Notes: a model not told the origin generated them from the sequence alone. A stretch of 64,000 bases of DNA from Linnemannia hyalina (GCA_019671135.1 JAHRHY010000014.1:60001-124000), one strand, 5' to 3'. Counted from the first letter of the stretch, positions 1-13,588 are shown. Program-made: numbers and translations.

Positions 1-108
1 TTTGGTTATTTCGTTTTGTATGTTTTTGTTGGTTGGTGTACAGTTCGTCTCCATTCTAACCCAGTGGAAGACCAGACAAGACTCCTCCGTCCTATTCAAC
101 AAATTGCA

Positions 109-3100
109 TTACTCGTGAAGTGTCTTTTGGCACTCGTCGACCAGCATCATCAATCGCTTGACCAAGTTGGCCAGCTCCTCAGTGCTGGCTCCTTCGCCAA
201 CAATGTCATCCACTTCCCAGTCAGCAACCGTTCCAGGCGTCAGATTCAAGTTGGCCTGCAGCCGCTTCTTGGTCACATCGTTCGTAACCTATCACAATGA
301 ACATCATACAAAAATAACAATTTGAGTTCTTTGCTCACCCAAGACTGACTGTAGGCTAACTTGCGATAAAAATGAACGAAATTCAACCTGCAACAAGAGA
401 AAAAAAAAGTAAAACGTACCTCAAACTCGTACCAGAGTTTGCCGTTGCCTCCGGTTCGTCCGGTCACAGATTCGATCCCCTCGATCCTCACCAACTCCAG
501 CTCTTCAATTTTGTGAATCTCCACCGTGAACTGTCCTGGCTTTTCGTACGTGCGCGTCTCACGGAAGTTGATCGCGCGAACCTCAAGATAGTCCTTGACA
601 TCGCGGCAGGTGATGTGCGAGTTGTGTGTTCTATCATATCAGTTTCACCAAGCGCAAACAATGAATGGTAACCGAGCAAGAGTCAGAATTAATTAATATA
701 ACCATCTCCATGCAGAGAAGTCCGACCAAACTGCCACTTACCCCAAGGACAACTTCTTGCGAAACGTGCTAAAGGGCTTGACATCGGTGCGCCCGAGCGC
801 GGAGTTGGTGTCGTGAATCACACCCTCGCGGGCCTGCAGCAGAATCTCAAAATCTGCATGTTTGTCCACCGCGTTCCACATTGCCTCCCCAAAGGTCTCC
901 CAGGGCGTAACGACTCGCTCGAGATGGGCCACAGTCGATGGCACCGTCACCAAAGTCCGGGTGTATCTCGACGTTGGATTCGTTCTGGTATCGCAATCAA
1001 TCTCATAGCATGCCGACTCTGTCTTGAACTTGCCCAAGAAACCGTACAAGCTGTTCACATGCGATGTGACAGTCGTTGTGCTTGTAGTTGACAAAAGAAA
1101 ATAGAGAAATGGTCAGATAAACGATACAATAGTATGCACATCGTCTTTCTCATCCTTTCGCCGCACAACGTATGACTTACATAGGAGAGAACCAGGGGAG
1201 AACTTTGAGCTTCTTTTCGAGGACGTTGTCAATATCGGTAAACTCCCATGATCGATCCGTTATTTCCCGACGAGCAGGGTACACCACGTTTCCCAATCGT
1301 CCAAATAACCGAATCTCCTTCCGCCGACCCTGCAACTCTGTTAATCCACTTCGGATGGTCTCTGCAAGCCGTCGCATGTTGTACACTCGCATGGTGTCGA
1401 TAAATCGACTAGATCCGGAAATTTGTGACGGCGATCCACCGGGAGTCGCTTGCTGATTGGGGAGGCGTCGAAGAGTCCTTTGGGCGTCAGTAACCTCGAT
1501 GTTAGGGTCCCGCAATCTAGGTACATCCAAGCCGTTGTTCTCCATATCTCTCGATCGCTGTCCTCCAGAGCTCAGAGATGCCCTGTCCTCCAGATAATCC
1601 CAATCCCGATCTCCAAACACAATATCCCTTGAAGCGCTAGGTTGGGGCGCCTGAGAAGGGAGCGTAGGTGGTCTGGAGTAATCGATGTTAGAAGCGGTAA
1701 CCGATCGAGGCGAGGGTAAGGACGGCATGCCAGGTCGCCTTGGTGGGGCTCGGGATCCTGTAGACAAGGATGGAAAGTCGCCCTTCACTGTTGTGTCGAA
1801 TGTTGGAGCTCCCCACTCTGGCTGGGGCACGCGTCGGATATGTCCTTGCGGCACACTGTTTGACTGAGCAGGCGATGATCTTCCACCAACGGTTGACCAG
1901 CTCGGCACGACATTAGGGGCGGTTCTGGAGGATCGGTTGACGTTCGAGTTCGAAGTGTGCTGCGAAGGAGCTGGATGTTGTCTGGAATCGGCAGTCGGGG
2001 TGGGGTTGTTGTTGAAGCCAAAAGTTGGGTTCTTTTGATCAAACCACTCAGGTCCTGTCGACGCCTCGTATCTTCCCGAGCGATCAGATGCTTGCGGTAG
2101 TGGTCCCCAGTTTGACCTCGCGGGTTGTCGGACGGGGGAGAGTGCAACGCTAGGTCGGCGTTGTGGTGATGCAGCGAGACGAGGGTTGATCCTGGCGTCG
2201 CTCCGGATGATCCAGTCCTCCTGACTGTCGTCGTAGGTGGCCTTTTCGATCACGCAAAAGTCGGTGGGCCTGGGTGTGTTTTGCCGCAATGACGGAAAGA
2301 ACTTGATGTGGTTGCTGTAGTATTGATGCTCCACGATTCGAACAAAGATTAGGCGGAACTCATCCCGATTGCTTCCGTAGACAAGTGCAGCGCGGTCGAC
2401 TTGAAATGGCTTGCGAAGGTGATAGGTCTGCATCTTTTGGAGCTGTAGTTGAACTGTGGTGATCTTGGATAAGCTGTCTCCTGAGATGCTGACCGTCTAT
2501 ATCGACAAGCAAAACACATGCACGATTATGAGAGTTAATTGCAACATTAAATTTGAAAGGCAAGAGATTTCAGGTAAAAGTGTTGCAAAACATCGATTCT
2601 CCTCAAACATACCCGCCCGTCCGGCGAGAGTTGAGCCTCACAACCGTTCCCGTTCGCTAATATGGTTGGAAGGTCGATCTTCTGCCGCTTGTCCGCGTAG
2701 TACATCTCGTATGGGTCCCGAACCTCGTCGTCGACATGAAACTCAACCGTGTATTTGGTAGCCTCTGGTGGTGCCGGGCTCATATCGATGAGGCTGAACG
2801 ATGTCGTAACATCCTGGACGTCGATCAACGATCCTGTGATGCTTCCCGGCACGCTGCTGGTTGCGCTCCCTGTAGTCGAGCCGGAAGGGTGTGTCTGGCC
2901 ATCTCTGAACTTTTTGGGCCATGTGGTCTTAGCAGGAGTCTAATAAAATGGTACAGATATACGGTCGTCAGAATTGTATGATGGTTTGATGAAAGCAGAG
3001 TGTCGCCACGCGGACAAAATTGGATTTAGTGATTTTGGCATACCATCTTCTGCACCAGCTCGCGCAAGGCATCCAAACTAAAGATCGATGACGTTTGAGA

Positions 3101-3806
3101 GCGGGACGAGGAGTGAGGGTAGTGTTAGTAGCGATGTGTTGTTGTTTTCCATGAGCGCGTGAGGTCGTTGTTATGAATATGTAGCATGGCCACACTTACG
3201 CTTGCTTCTGTCGCTCGCGATCAGAGCCAGCAACAGTAAAGACCTAAGGGGAGGAGGGTGGCGGCACGATATGTTGCAATGATATAAGCTTCATATGCAT
3301 GAGGACACATGCACAAGCAAGAATAAAGGCTGGAAAAATAGGAAACAGCAGATGTGGACAAGCAAGAACAAACGTAGCTAGTAGAACAATAAGAAACAGC
3401 ACTTTGTGGATTGTGGGACGTGGTACGTACTAGTCGCTTGTGGTCGTACTTGATCGCTGACGCGTTGTTTCGAGCAATTTGGCTATTTGTCATATGGCAG
3501 CGAGATGGGGTTAGCAAAGCAATAAGGTCATAACTCTGTTCCTGTGTACTATTCCTTCACGGCAAGGAGAGAGAGCGACAGAAACGGAGCGAGAAAGAGA
3601 GAAGGAGACGTACTCGATGGTGTCCTTGAGCTGACTGAGCTCTTCTACTTCCCAGGAGTGTAGCATGTGAAGGTAGTAGGTCACTAGAATGAATGAACAC
3701 AGTAGAAATGTCAAGAAATGTTGTGGAGCCAATGGAGCTTATTGTTTCCTAGGGTGCCGAGATGGCGTAAGGTGGGAGAGAGAGTAGTGTGTTGTCTACC
3801 TTCCAT
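109..3806 (-). CDS. Unrecognised 859-residue protein with an N-terminal KH-like segment (ten exons)
   Basis: Ten exons join in frame: 3800-3806, 3614-3683, 3431-3482, 3200-3243, 3044-3077, 2613-2939, 1181-2496, 742-1080, 420-630 and 109-288. The first coding exon is only ATGGAAG; an in-frame TAA lies 51 nt upstream of it, which supports this start. Residues about 20-75 look like a KH nucleic-acid-binding fold: a helix, then NNASAIKYD, a VFTVAGS strand, and a helix ending in LDALRELVQ. A charged segment with FHVDDEVRDPYEMYYADKR follows. Residues about 250-480 are low complexity and rich in Pro, Ser, Arg and Gly. The C-terminal 270 residues are globular and well conserved in character. From memory it resembles fungal KH-containing DUF7905-type proteins, but I cannot confirm this. 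An RNA-binding role is inferred only from the KH-like part. The gene is divergent from the chitin synthase at 5810. Confidence 0.72.
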
Positions 3807-5809
3807 GGTGATTAACGATGACGGCCTTGTCTGTGCTGCTGTTGTTGGTGTTGATTAGATTTAAAGAAGAAGAAGAAATTGCGAGGATGGTAACGGGAGT
3901 TGAAGAGAGTCAAAGAGAAAAGGACAAAAAAAAGAAAGCGTGGTGTGTGTGGCCGAGGAGGAAAGTAGAAGACCGTTGACCTTTTTTTGTACGAAAATAA
4001 ATTGGACAATTTTGTGTACACTCTGTACGTGGAAATAGAGCATCTAGACGCGTTTTGTTTTGATCATTTTAATGGTTCGATCGACGCGTATCCCATTCTT
4101 TATTTTTTGGTGGCAACGGTCATCTCGGTGACCAACAACGAGCAGGAGTATCAACAGCCATCACATGAAGTGCCGATGTTTTTGCAATGCAGGATCCCCC
4201 CTACCCTGCCACATACTTACTCCATGTTGCATCATACCCCTTCTACTACACCATTGCCCATAGATGTGTCTTGCTTTCTGCCTCTTCATCATTCCCAACC
4301 CTTCAAATCCCACTTACTTCCCCTGTCAGCCTAAGCAATTCTCCCCTAAACACCTCTTCCAACATCCGGTAGACTCGGTATGTCTACTCTTCTATCTTAC
4401 TATGACAAAATTCATTCAAACTCGTTCCTTCTTCGACACCAGGGTGGCCCTGACCCTGAAACACAACCATCGCTCAATCTATTGAGCCCGTACCTTCTTA
4501 ACATATCAACTCTTGCCTTCGCCTAGATGGTTAGCCTGTTGCTTTTTTGTTACCGTCTTCTTCTCCCTATTTCTCTCTCTCGCTTTCTTACGTTCGCCGG
4601 TGTATCCCTCCTAGGCTGCCCCATCGGCGGAGAAGAGGGAAAGGGGGCAAAGGAGACTACGAGGACGACAAAGAAGAGAAATGACGGAAAGGTTCTTTCG
4701 CCTCCCCTTCCTCCGCCTCCCCTTTATTTCGCTACACCGTCCAACTTCCTCTTTTTTCTTTCTATTGGACAATATTGGTGAACCAGCCAGGATCCTTTCC
4801 TTCTGTGTGCCCCCTTGAAAAATCAATTTTGCTGCATGGAGAAGGAGAAAGACAGACAGAGAGATGGCATACCAAGTACAAAGAATGAGGCGAACTGTGG
4901 TCTGGAATGGCGACTTGTTGAAAGGCTTCAAGGTATTGTGTTCTGTTATATCCAGTGCTTGCAGCGAACAGCGCATTGCATCCAACCGCATCCATTTTTG
5001 ACTGTCGTTGTCCTTTTGTAAGACATACAACGAGGTCCGGCCGAGGCAGCTATCCAATTTTTCGGCCGAGTGGTTGAGTGTGTACGTCTGGGAGAGTGAA
5101 AGAGGAGTTGATGGGTAATGTTTATTAGAAAAGGGCAAAAGGGGACCATTGCCATCTTTGTTCGCCATACCGCCCTATGTTTCGCCCAGGATAACACACT
5201 GCATGAGAGAGAAGGAGAGGGTGAAGGAAATGGAGCGGGAGAACCACGTTGGCCAGCTCACCCCATTCAGTTCGCTCCACTCCAGAAAAGCATTGACAAA
5301 ACGAGAGAGTCTCCTCTCCTTTCGATCCCTTTTGTATCAATTTCTTTTGTTCCTTGCTCAAGAAGTAACTGCTCCCATCTTTCTTTCTCTTTTCTTTTAT
5401 TTGTTTTTGACACTCTTACCCTACTCCGAGTGGTTGTTTGCTCACCATCCTTCCTTCTTCCCCTCCTCCCCCTCTTCTGCTTCTCATCCACCTTTCCTTC
5501 CCATCCCTTTCTCTCACTTACACATACACCCTCTATTGTTCGCTCATGGTTCACTTCTCATTGTCAGCCTAACAAATACAGCCAACGTTCGTCAAGAGAC
5601 CTCTTTGTACTATACAACACACTTTTTGCTTCTACTTCACAGGCCCTTACACATATATCCATCTTGACATATGTCAACGGTGGCCCATTTGTTTAGTTTT
5701 TTATTCCTTTCCTTTCTCCACTTCATAATACCTCGACTAGTTTCGATAATTTTCAGTTGAGTCTTCTCTTCTCTTTGACAGACCATCTTCTTAATACCCC
5801 TCGTCGACC
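3807..5809. other. Intergenic region between divergent genes, with one possible unassigned exon
   Basis: This 2 kb spacer holds the promoters of the KH-like gene (leftward) and the chitin synthase (rightward). Much of it is pyrimidine-rich on the plus strand, especially 5300-5800, as is usual upstream of genes in this window. I see no complete gene. A minus-strand stretch at 4873-5087 stays open and is flanked by a CCCAG acceptor and a GTATGCC donor, so it could be an exon of an unannotated transcript. Confidence 0.5.
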
Positions 5810-8800
5810 ATGCCTTTCCAATCCGACTACACCTCTCCGGATCTGACCCATCTTGGATCCACCTCCGACGACGCCATTGTCTACAACCTCTCGTCACGGT
5901 GGAAACAAAAGCTCCCCTATACTCGCATCAATGCATCCACTCTTGTCGCAGTCAACCCTTACGAAGTGCTACCTTTGTTGAACGACGCCCACGCCGAGCA
6001 ATATGCAGACCAGTGTTACCGTAATGTGGGCGAGGCCACATCAGGATCTGGACTCAACCTCGCGCCCATTGAGCCCATGCAAGGCAAACGCGATAACAAA
6101 TCAAAAAACAAGGGCGGAGACCGGCATAGTCAACACAGTAGCATCCATGGATCCAGCAGTATCGCGCCACACCCCTTCGAGCTGGCTGGAAGAATCTACC
6201 TCCACCTTCGACGCACTGGCCAGGATCAAACTGTTGTTATGAGGCAAGTATTTTTCTGGACCACTGTACGCACCCCTTCTCCCCTCGCACTCTGCTTCAA
6301 AGTGATAGAACTAACACGGAGGTTTATACTGGTTATTATTACTATTTTCTTCTTTTGCATCTGCAGCGGTGTGTCTGGGTCAGGCAAGTCGGTTGGTGCC
6401 TCGCATATTACATCTCAGCTCTGCCGACTAGCCACACATACCAAAAAGGAGTCGCGCGTCGCCTCACAGCTGCAGCAGGCACAGCAGATTCTGGATGCCT
6501 TTGGATGCGCCTACACCAATGACAACAAGAACGCCAGCATGTTTTCCAAGTTCCTCGAAATCCAGGTGCACAAACCACGGCACTCACATACACATATCCC
6601 GCTCGTTTTTCTCATTGTCCTAGGCTTCATTTATACTTGCTCGTACTCACACCAACCCTGTCATTCTTTTTTGTTGCTTTTATTATATGGATGTCATAGT
6701 TCAATGAGCGGGGAAGGATCCTGGGAGGAAAGACGCTGTGCTACCTGCTCAATGCGTCACGGGTAACAAAGATCCCTCAAGATGAGCGCACCTTCCATGT
6801 CTTTTACTACCTCCTGCACGCCAACCAGGACGCGTTTTCAGACCAGGACAAATCGCAGCTCAGACTCCAAGAAACCTTTACCTACATCAACCAGTCAAGG
6901 CTGGCCCGACAGGACACCATCAGTCAAGGCGGATTGGGCGCTAGCCCAGCCACTGCCACTTCCGTACCTGCTCCCAATTCTCATGCTGTCGCCGTTTCGG
7001 CCGGCATGGGCACGGATGATACCCTTGGCTTTGAACAACTCAAACGCGCCATGTCAACATGTGGTTTCAAACCAAGACAAACTCAGCATATCTGGAGACT
7101 TTTGGCTGCCATCCTCCACCTTGGCAACCTACAGTTCACCGACCCTGTCTCTGCAAGTAAGCAGAGTACCGTCCAGGAAGCGGCTGCCATTCGTAATCCA
7201 GACGTCCTCGACCTCATCGCCGACATCCTCGGTGTTCCCAGTGGTAAATGCCCTTTCTCTACCTTCACACACCTGTCTTGCTAGTTGACCATTCGCTTGC
7301 AATCTGAATATTCTTTCGTCCAAGCTAAAAAACCTAACCCTCTTACTGTCTTGTCGATAGATAAACTGATGACAGCATTGACATACAAGTCCAAGTTGAT
7401 CCGCAGGGATCTCTGCACCGTCGTGCTAAACAGTCATGGAGCAATTGCCCATCGTGACTCTCTCGCAAAGGCCCTCTACATGGCTCTCTTTGGGTACCTT
7501 GTCGAGCAGATCAACAAAACCCTCTGCCACTCTGAGCCGGCCAACTTTGTTGCGATCCTAGATCAACCAGGTCTGGCCGAGGCCCCCAGCAGCTCTGCGA
7601 TTCATCTGGCCAGCTTTGAACAGTTCTCGGCCAACTTTGCCAACGAGCTGTTGCACGGGTTCGTGGGAAGGAGGATGCTCGATGACACTGTCGGATTCAA
7701 CAAGCTCCAGGTTCAAGATGGTATTCAGCTCCCTGGACCAATACAACGAGTCAATACCAACAACACCTCGGGCAATACCCACGCCAACAACAGTGCGCTC
7801 TTCGACAACAATTGCTTGAGCTTCTTGGTTGGCAAAAACTACAAGGATGACCAGCCTCTAGCTTCGACAGCCAACACAACCACAGCAACAAGTACCGCAG
7901 GCTCAAAGGCCGTCCCATACTCTGTCAGGATGCAACAGCAGCAACAGCAAGCGGGGACAGCAGCCGCAACCTCTGCAGTCCTCGGAGGATTAGTTCGTAT
8001 CATGGACGATTCCAGTGCTCTGTTCAGTCAGGGCACCGCCACAGATGCTGATTGTCTTCACAAGGCAACCGTGCAGATGCGAGGCGACTCACAGAGTCAA
8101 GCCATCTTTTCGACTAACCGCACATCGTCCAATTACTTTGCGATCCAACACTTTACTGGAAAAGTCGAGTACTCGGTCGACGACTTTTTGGAGAAGAACT
8201 TGGACCAGATCTCCCCCGATTTCCTTGTGCTCCTCCGGAACTCTGCCAACCGCTTCATTGTCGATCTGTTCTCGGTCGAGTCCTCCGGTGCCATTTCCGT
8301 CGAGCGCCATCCCAAGTTCGAAAAGACCATTGTCAAGGCGCAGCTCCAGACTCGCCCTAAGCGACAGCCCTCTCGCCAGGGCCGGTCCCTGGCTGCCCGT
8401 CGGGGTGCCAATGCGAACAAAGGCTCAGAGATCCAGCAGCAACAACAAGCGCCTCAAAGTGTCTTGAGCGCTATGATGCAGGCGAGGCAGATGGAAGAGG
8501 ATGCAGTAACCGTCAGCACAGTTTTGTCTCAAGTCTTTACAACAGTCCACGACCTGGCCCAGACGATGGACGAGACCACCCTTTGGCACATGGTTTGCCT
8601 CAGGCCCAACGATGCCCAGTCGAACTTCTCGGTCGACACCAAAAAGATGCGGAACCAGGTCAATGCCTTCATGCTACCCGATATTGCCCATCGCAAGCGC
8701 ACGGAGTACACGGTCTCGTACGTCTTTAGTGAGTTCCTGTCTCGGTACGAAAAGACCACTCTCCTCACCAACCTGGCGATCGATAGGAGCACAAAGACCG

Positions 8801-11800
8801 AGAAGGGACAATGTCTGGATGTTGCCAATGCTCCTGGCCGAGGATGGAATGCTCCCGATGGCAAGGTTGGCGCCAAGTTTGCTCTCGGTAACACATGCGT
8901 TTGGCTGGCCGAGGAGGTTTGGAAACATCTGGAGGATGACTTGAGAACCGTCGAGAAGGAGGAGCGCCTCAGGATCAAGCGCGAACAGGCGCAGGCACTT
9001 GCAATGGAAGAGGTAGCCAAAGCTCGCGCTAAGGCTCTGGAAGCTGCTGCCGCTGCTGAAGGTGCCGGGGACCTGGCAATGATCAACAGTGGCGACGGCG
9101 AGGAGGGAATCAAGTACGGGCCGGCCTTCTCCAGTACGGACAAGCTGTTTACGACTGCTTTGGGGCTGAATGGAGACGACGCCGCCTCGGAAGCTGATGG
9201 ACTGGACGACGATATCTTTTCGGAGTCTGGAGAGAAGGACGACGACATGATGAGCGACTATGGTATGGCAAGTCTCTCCCACAATCGCATTCTGGGACGA
9301 GGATCCAGACGAGACCAAACACTGGCTGCAGGCTCTGGAGGAAATGGTGGTCAGGGAGGAGGCGAGAAGGGGGGCAATGGCCGAGCCAACCAAGCCGGAG
9401 GTAGGAAGGGTCAGAGTGGTCCATCAGAGAAGCAACAGAAGCAGGAACCGATTGAGGAATTGCCGACGACGCGTGCTCGCAAGCTCTGGGTGGCCTTTAC
9501 GTGGACCATGACGTGGTGGATTCCGTCATTTATGCTCTCGAGATGCGGCAAGATGACTCGCGAAGATATTCGCATGGCCTGGCGCGAGAAGGTGGCGCTA
9601 TGCTACATCATCTTCTTCATGTCGGCTATCATCATCTTTGTCATTACTGGCTTTGGCAAGATGATGTGTCCCGGAGCAGAGCATCTGTTTTCGTCCAAGG
9701 AAGTCGGGTATCATGCCTCACCAGACGACTTTTATGTCTCCCTCCGCGGTAAAGTGTACGACATCACCAAGTTTGCCAAGAGCGACCACTCCAACGGACA
9801 CGCGTCGTACCCTTCCGATACCGCCTACATGCTCCCCTTTGCAGGCATGGACTTGACAGAGTATTTTCCTCTCCAGCTAAACATTGCCTGCTATGGACTT
9901 GTCACCAGCCCATCACTCAGCCTGATCGTCAACAATACTCTCGTCGGAGTCCAGTTGCATGGACCACCTACCCCTGACACCACCGTTGGCTGGAATCAAC
10001 AAAACAACCAAGGACAATGGTACTGGAAAGTCGCCTTGCCGAGACTGCAGCCGATGAAAAAGGGAGAACTGGCATTTGAGATGGATGACATCAAGGGAGA
10101 CGAGACCCGCAAGTGGTTTGTCATCGACAGCGCAGTTTACGACCTGACCAGCTACTTCAACACTGTTCGAGCCCCCGGAAACACCGGTGCGCAAGGGGCC
10201 GGTGTGCCGTCGGTTCATTTCTTGGACAAGACCGTCGAGGACATGGCCTTCAACAACAACGGCGAGGATGTCACTGACATCTGGAAGAAGTTACCTCTCG
10301 ACTCGCAAAAGCGCGTTTTGACCAAGAGCTGTCTTGACCAGGTATTTTACGTCGGCAAAGTTGACTATCGCAAGTCGTTCCAATGCCAGTTTACCAACTA
10401 TATGCTTCTCAGCACCTCGGTGGTCCTGGTATCCGTCATCGCCATCAAGTTCTTGGCTGCCCTGCAGCTGGGTTCGGTCCGTGTGCCAGAGGAGCACGAC
10501 AAGTTTGTCATTGTCCAGATCCCATGCTACACCGAGGACGAGGACTCTCTCCGCAAGACCATCGACTCGATCACCACTCTTCACTACGATGACAAGAGGA
10601 AATTGCTCTTTATTATCTGCGACGGCATGATTATCGGAAGCGGCAACGACCTACCGACGCCACGCCTTGTGCTCAACATCCTCGGACACGACCCCAGCTT
10701 GGATCCAGAGCCATTGGCGTTCAAGAGTATTGGAGATGGGTCGAAGCAGTTGAACATGGGCAAGATTTACTCTGGTCTATACGAGCACGAAGGACATGTA
10801 GTACCGTATATTGTTGTGTCCAAGGTCGGCAAGCCCAGCGAGCGGAGTCTTCCCGGCAACCGCGGTAAGCGCGATTCTCAGATTATTCTGATGAAGTTCC
10901 TGAACAAGGTCCACTTCGATTCGCCCATGTGTCCACTGGAGCTCGAGATTTACCACCAGATGAAGAACGTTATTGGAGTCAACCCGAGCTTTTATGAGTA
11001 CATCCTTCAGGTTGACGCCGATACAGAGGTCATGCCCGACGCACTGAACCGACTCGTCAGTTGTATGATCCACGATGGCAAGATCATCGGACTTTGTGGC
11101 GAGACCCAGCTCGGAAACGAGGAGAACAGCTGGACGACCATGATCCAAGTCTACGAGTACTATATATCGCATCACCTCGCTAAGGCATTCGAGTCGCTCT
11201 TTGGATCCGTCACTTGCTTGCCTGGCTGCTTCTGTATGTACCGAGTCCGGACGGTTGCAAAGTCGCTCCCATTGATCATCTCCAGCAAGGTCATTGAGGA
11301 ATACTCGGACAACCAGGTTGATACTCTCCATAAGAAGAACCTGCTGTCTCTTGGAGAGGACCGCTACCTGACCACGTTGATGATGAAGCACTTTCCTCAG
11401 TACAAGATGACCTTCACCCCAGATGCCATGTGCAAGACTGTCGCCCCGGACCGCTGGAGCGTTCTTCTCTCCCAACGTCGCCGATGGATCAACTCGACGA
11501 TTCACAACCTTGCCGAGCTGATGTTCCTGCCCGAGATGTGTGGATTCTGCTGTTTCTCCATGCGGTTCATTGTCTTTTTGGATCTCTTTGGTACATTGAC
11601 CCTGCCTGCATCTGTTATCTACCTCGTCTACTTGATCGTCATTGTCGCCACCGGCATGGAAACTCTGCCCAAAATCTCGCTGATCCTCCTCGGAGCCGTC
11701 TATGGTCTACAGGCGTTGATCTTTATTATCAAGCGACAATGGCAACACATTGGCTGGATGTTCATCTACATTCTCGCTATCCCGCTGTTCTCGTTCTTTA

Positions 11801-12880
11801 TCCCCGTCTACTCTTTCTGGCACTTTGACGACTTTTCCTGGGGAAACACCCGTATGGTTGTGGGCGAGACTGGCTCAGCCAAGAAGGTGGTCATCATTGG
11901 GGATGACGAGGAGCCGTTTGACGAGAAGATGATCCCGATGAAGAAGTGGAGCGTGTACGAGCAAGAGATGTGGGAGATTGATTCTGTCGGCAGTCATGAG
12001 AGCAAGGGCACCGTCGTCTCCTATCGATCCAAGATTTCCGAGCAGCATGGACCTGGTCATGGCGGAATGGGTGTCGATGGACCAGTGCCGGCTTCCCCGA
12101 TGTCTGCTGTCGCACGATCTGTTCAGGGCGGAATGTCTCTTCCCATGCACCACCTCTCCTTGTCAGGTTCTCAAGATGATCTCGCTTCGAACGGACACGA
12201 GTACTACCGAGACACCAATGTCATCCAGAAACGGCAGCAGCAATACTCTGGCAACCCCATGCTGCAGCAGTACCAGAACCAGTACCACCGCCATCAAGGG
12301 TCGAGGTCGTCATTGGCGTTCGAGGAGGACATGCGCCGCAACTCCATCACTTCTCTTCCTCGGTCTGTGGTCAATGTCGGTATGATACCTCGTCATGCAC
12401 CTAGTCCCTCGGTCGGTGGTGGAGGAGGAGTTGGACCCTATGGACACCGGTACCAGGATTCCAATGTTGGATATGACTCACCTCAGCAATTCCCGCCGCA
12501 TTCGATGCCGATGCAGTCGTCTCCGATGGTGATGTACAACCATGCCCACCGGATGAGTATCTCTAGTCAACCTGGTGTCATGCCCGTGATGGGAATGCCG
12601 GGTCCTGTACCCTATGCTGGCAGTGCGGTGCCATCGTTGAGAGGGGGAGGTTCACAATATGGGTCTGGATCTGTTGTTGGAGTGCCTCTGGATAATGGCT
12701 ACCATACCCATGGACATGGACATCATATGAGGTCTGAGTCGACTGCGAGTGGGAGCGTGGCTCAGTTTGTGTCTCCGACCATGGGATCAGATCAGCCTAC
12801 GGACGAAGAGCTTGCGAATGAGATCCAGAACGTGCTTGCCACCGCCGATCTCATGAGTATCACCAAGAAGCAAGGTACGC

Positions 12881-12911
<31 letters not shown>

Positions 12912-13077
12912 GGTTTGTAACGCTTGATGACAAGGAGTGAGTTGAGTACTAACGTTTGACCTCTTTGATATACTTCCAATGATAGTCCGAGAGAGACTGA
13001 TGGCGTTCTTTGGGGTGGATCTGACGTCGAGGAAGGAGTACATCAACGAGGTCATTGAGCGTGTCCTCGAGAGCTAG
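5810..13077 (+). CDS. Chitin synthase with N-terminal myosin motor domain (class V/VII type)
   Basis: This is a membrane glycosyltransferase that polymerises UDP-GlcNAc into cell-wall chitin; the motor domain is thought to help deliver it to or hold it at sites of growth. Exons 5810-6243, 6367-6565, 6700-7243, 7361-12874 and 12986-13077 give 2260 residues. The motor occupies about residues 1-800, with P-loop GVSGSGKS (146-153), a switch I-like NDNKNASMFSK near 196 and a degenerate switch II, ILDQPG, near 458. Membrane segments lie near 1101, 1137 and 1406. A cytochrome b5-like domain starts near 1183. The GT2 catalytic region has DADTEV (about 1612), LGEDRYL (about 1724) and QRRRW (about 1763). 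Three more membrane segments and FSWGNTR follow. A DEK-C-like domain ends the protein. Intron 1 is GC-AG. A run of 24 T lies in the last intron (12888-12911). Whether the altered motor still hydrolyses ATP is unclear. Confidence 0.95.
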
Positions 13078-13588
13078 AGAGTCTACTAGTTACATTTCAT
13101 ACCACAGCCATATTGAAAGTTAAAATCAAGCTGTGCAACGTCACCGGAAGTGAAGGCATTGCATCCTCTACTTTGTTCTCCCAGGTCCGTGCCCTTCGCT
13201 CCATATTGTCGTCGTTCCCTCCCTCTGTGTGTCTGTGTCTCTGTTCGGTTTCTTTCTTTTCGCTTCTTCTTTTCGCTTCTTCTTTTCCTTCCCTCAAAAA
13301 AGGGTTTGTGTGATTGCGCTTCTTTTCTCTCTCCCTCTCTCTCTCTCTTCTTTTAAATTCTCCTTGCTACCACCACCCTATACACCACATCGTTATTACT
13401 ATTACGCCATCATCCTTCCGCTCTTTATCATCGCCCACAAGTAACAATCAACTCCCCCTTATTTCATCCTCACACCCCCTGTCGACTTCCATCATCCGCC
13501 AAAAAATATTAATATTTAATATTACATACCACCACACCTTCATCCATCTGATCACAACACACACTCACACTCTCCAGTGTTAAAATCA
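13078..13588. other. Spacer between chitin synthase and CYC8: 3' UTR and promoter
   Basis: No gene seen. The middle is pyrimidine-rich (13200-13350). An AT-only stretch around 13502-13523 lies about 70 nt before the CYC8 ATG and is a plausible core promoter or 5' leader element. Confidence 0.45.

Noticed and set aside
5118..5696. 192-codon plus-strand frame before the chitin synthase
   Set aside because: It is Ser/Phe/Leu/Pro low complexity from the CT-rich promoter leader.
8529..9393. Two 239-codon minus-strand frames inside the chitin synthase
   Set aside because: They lie antisense to the motor domain, overlap each other and have no recognisable domain.
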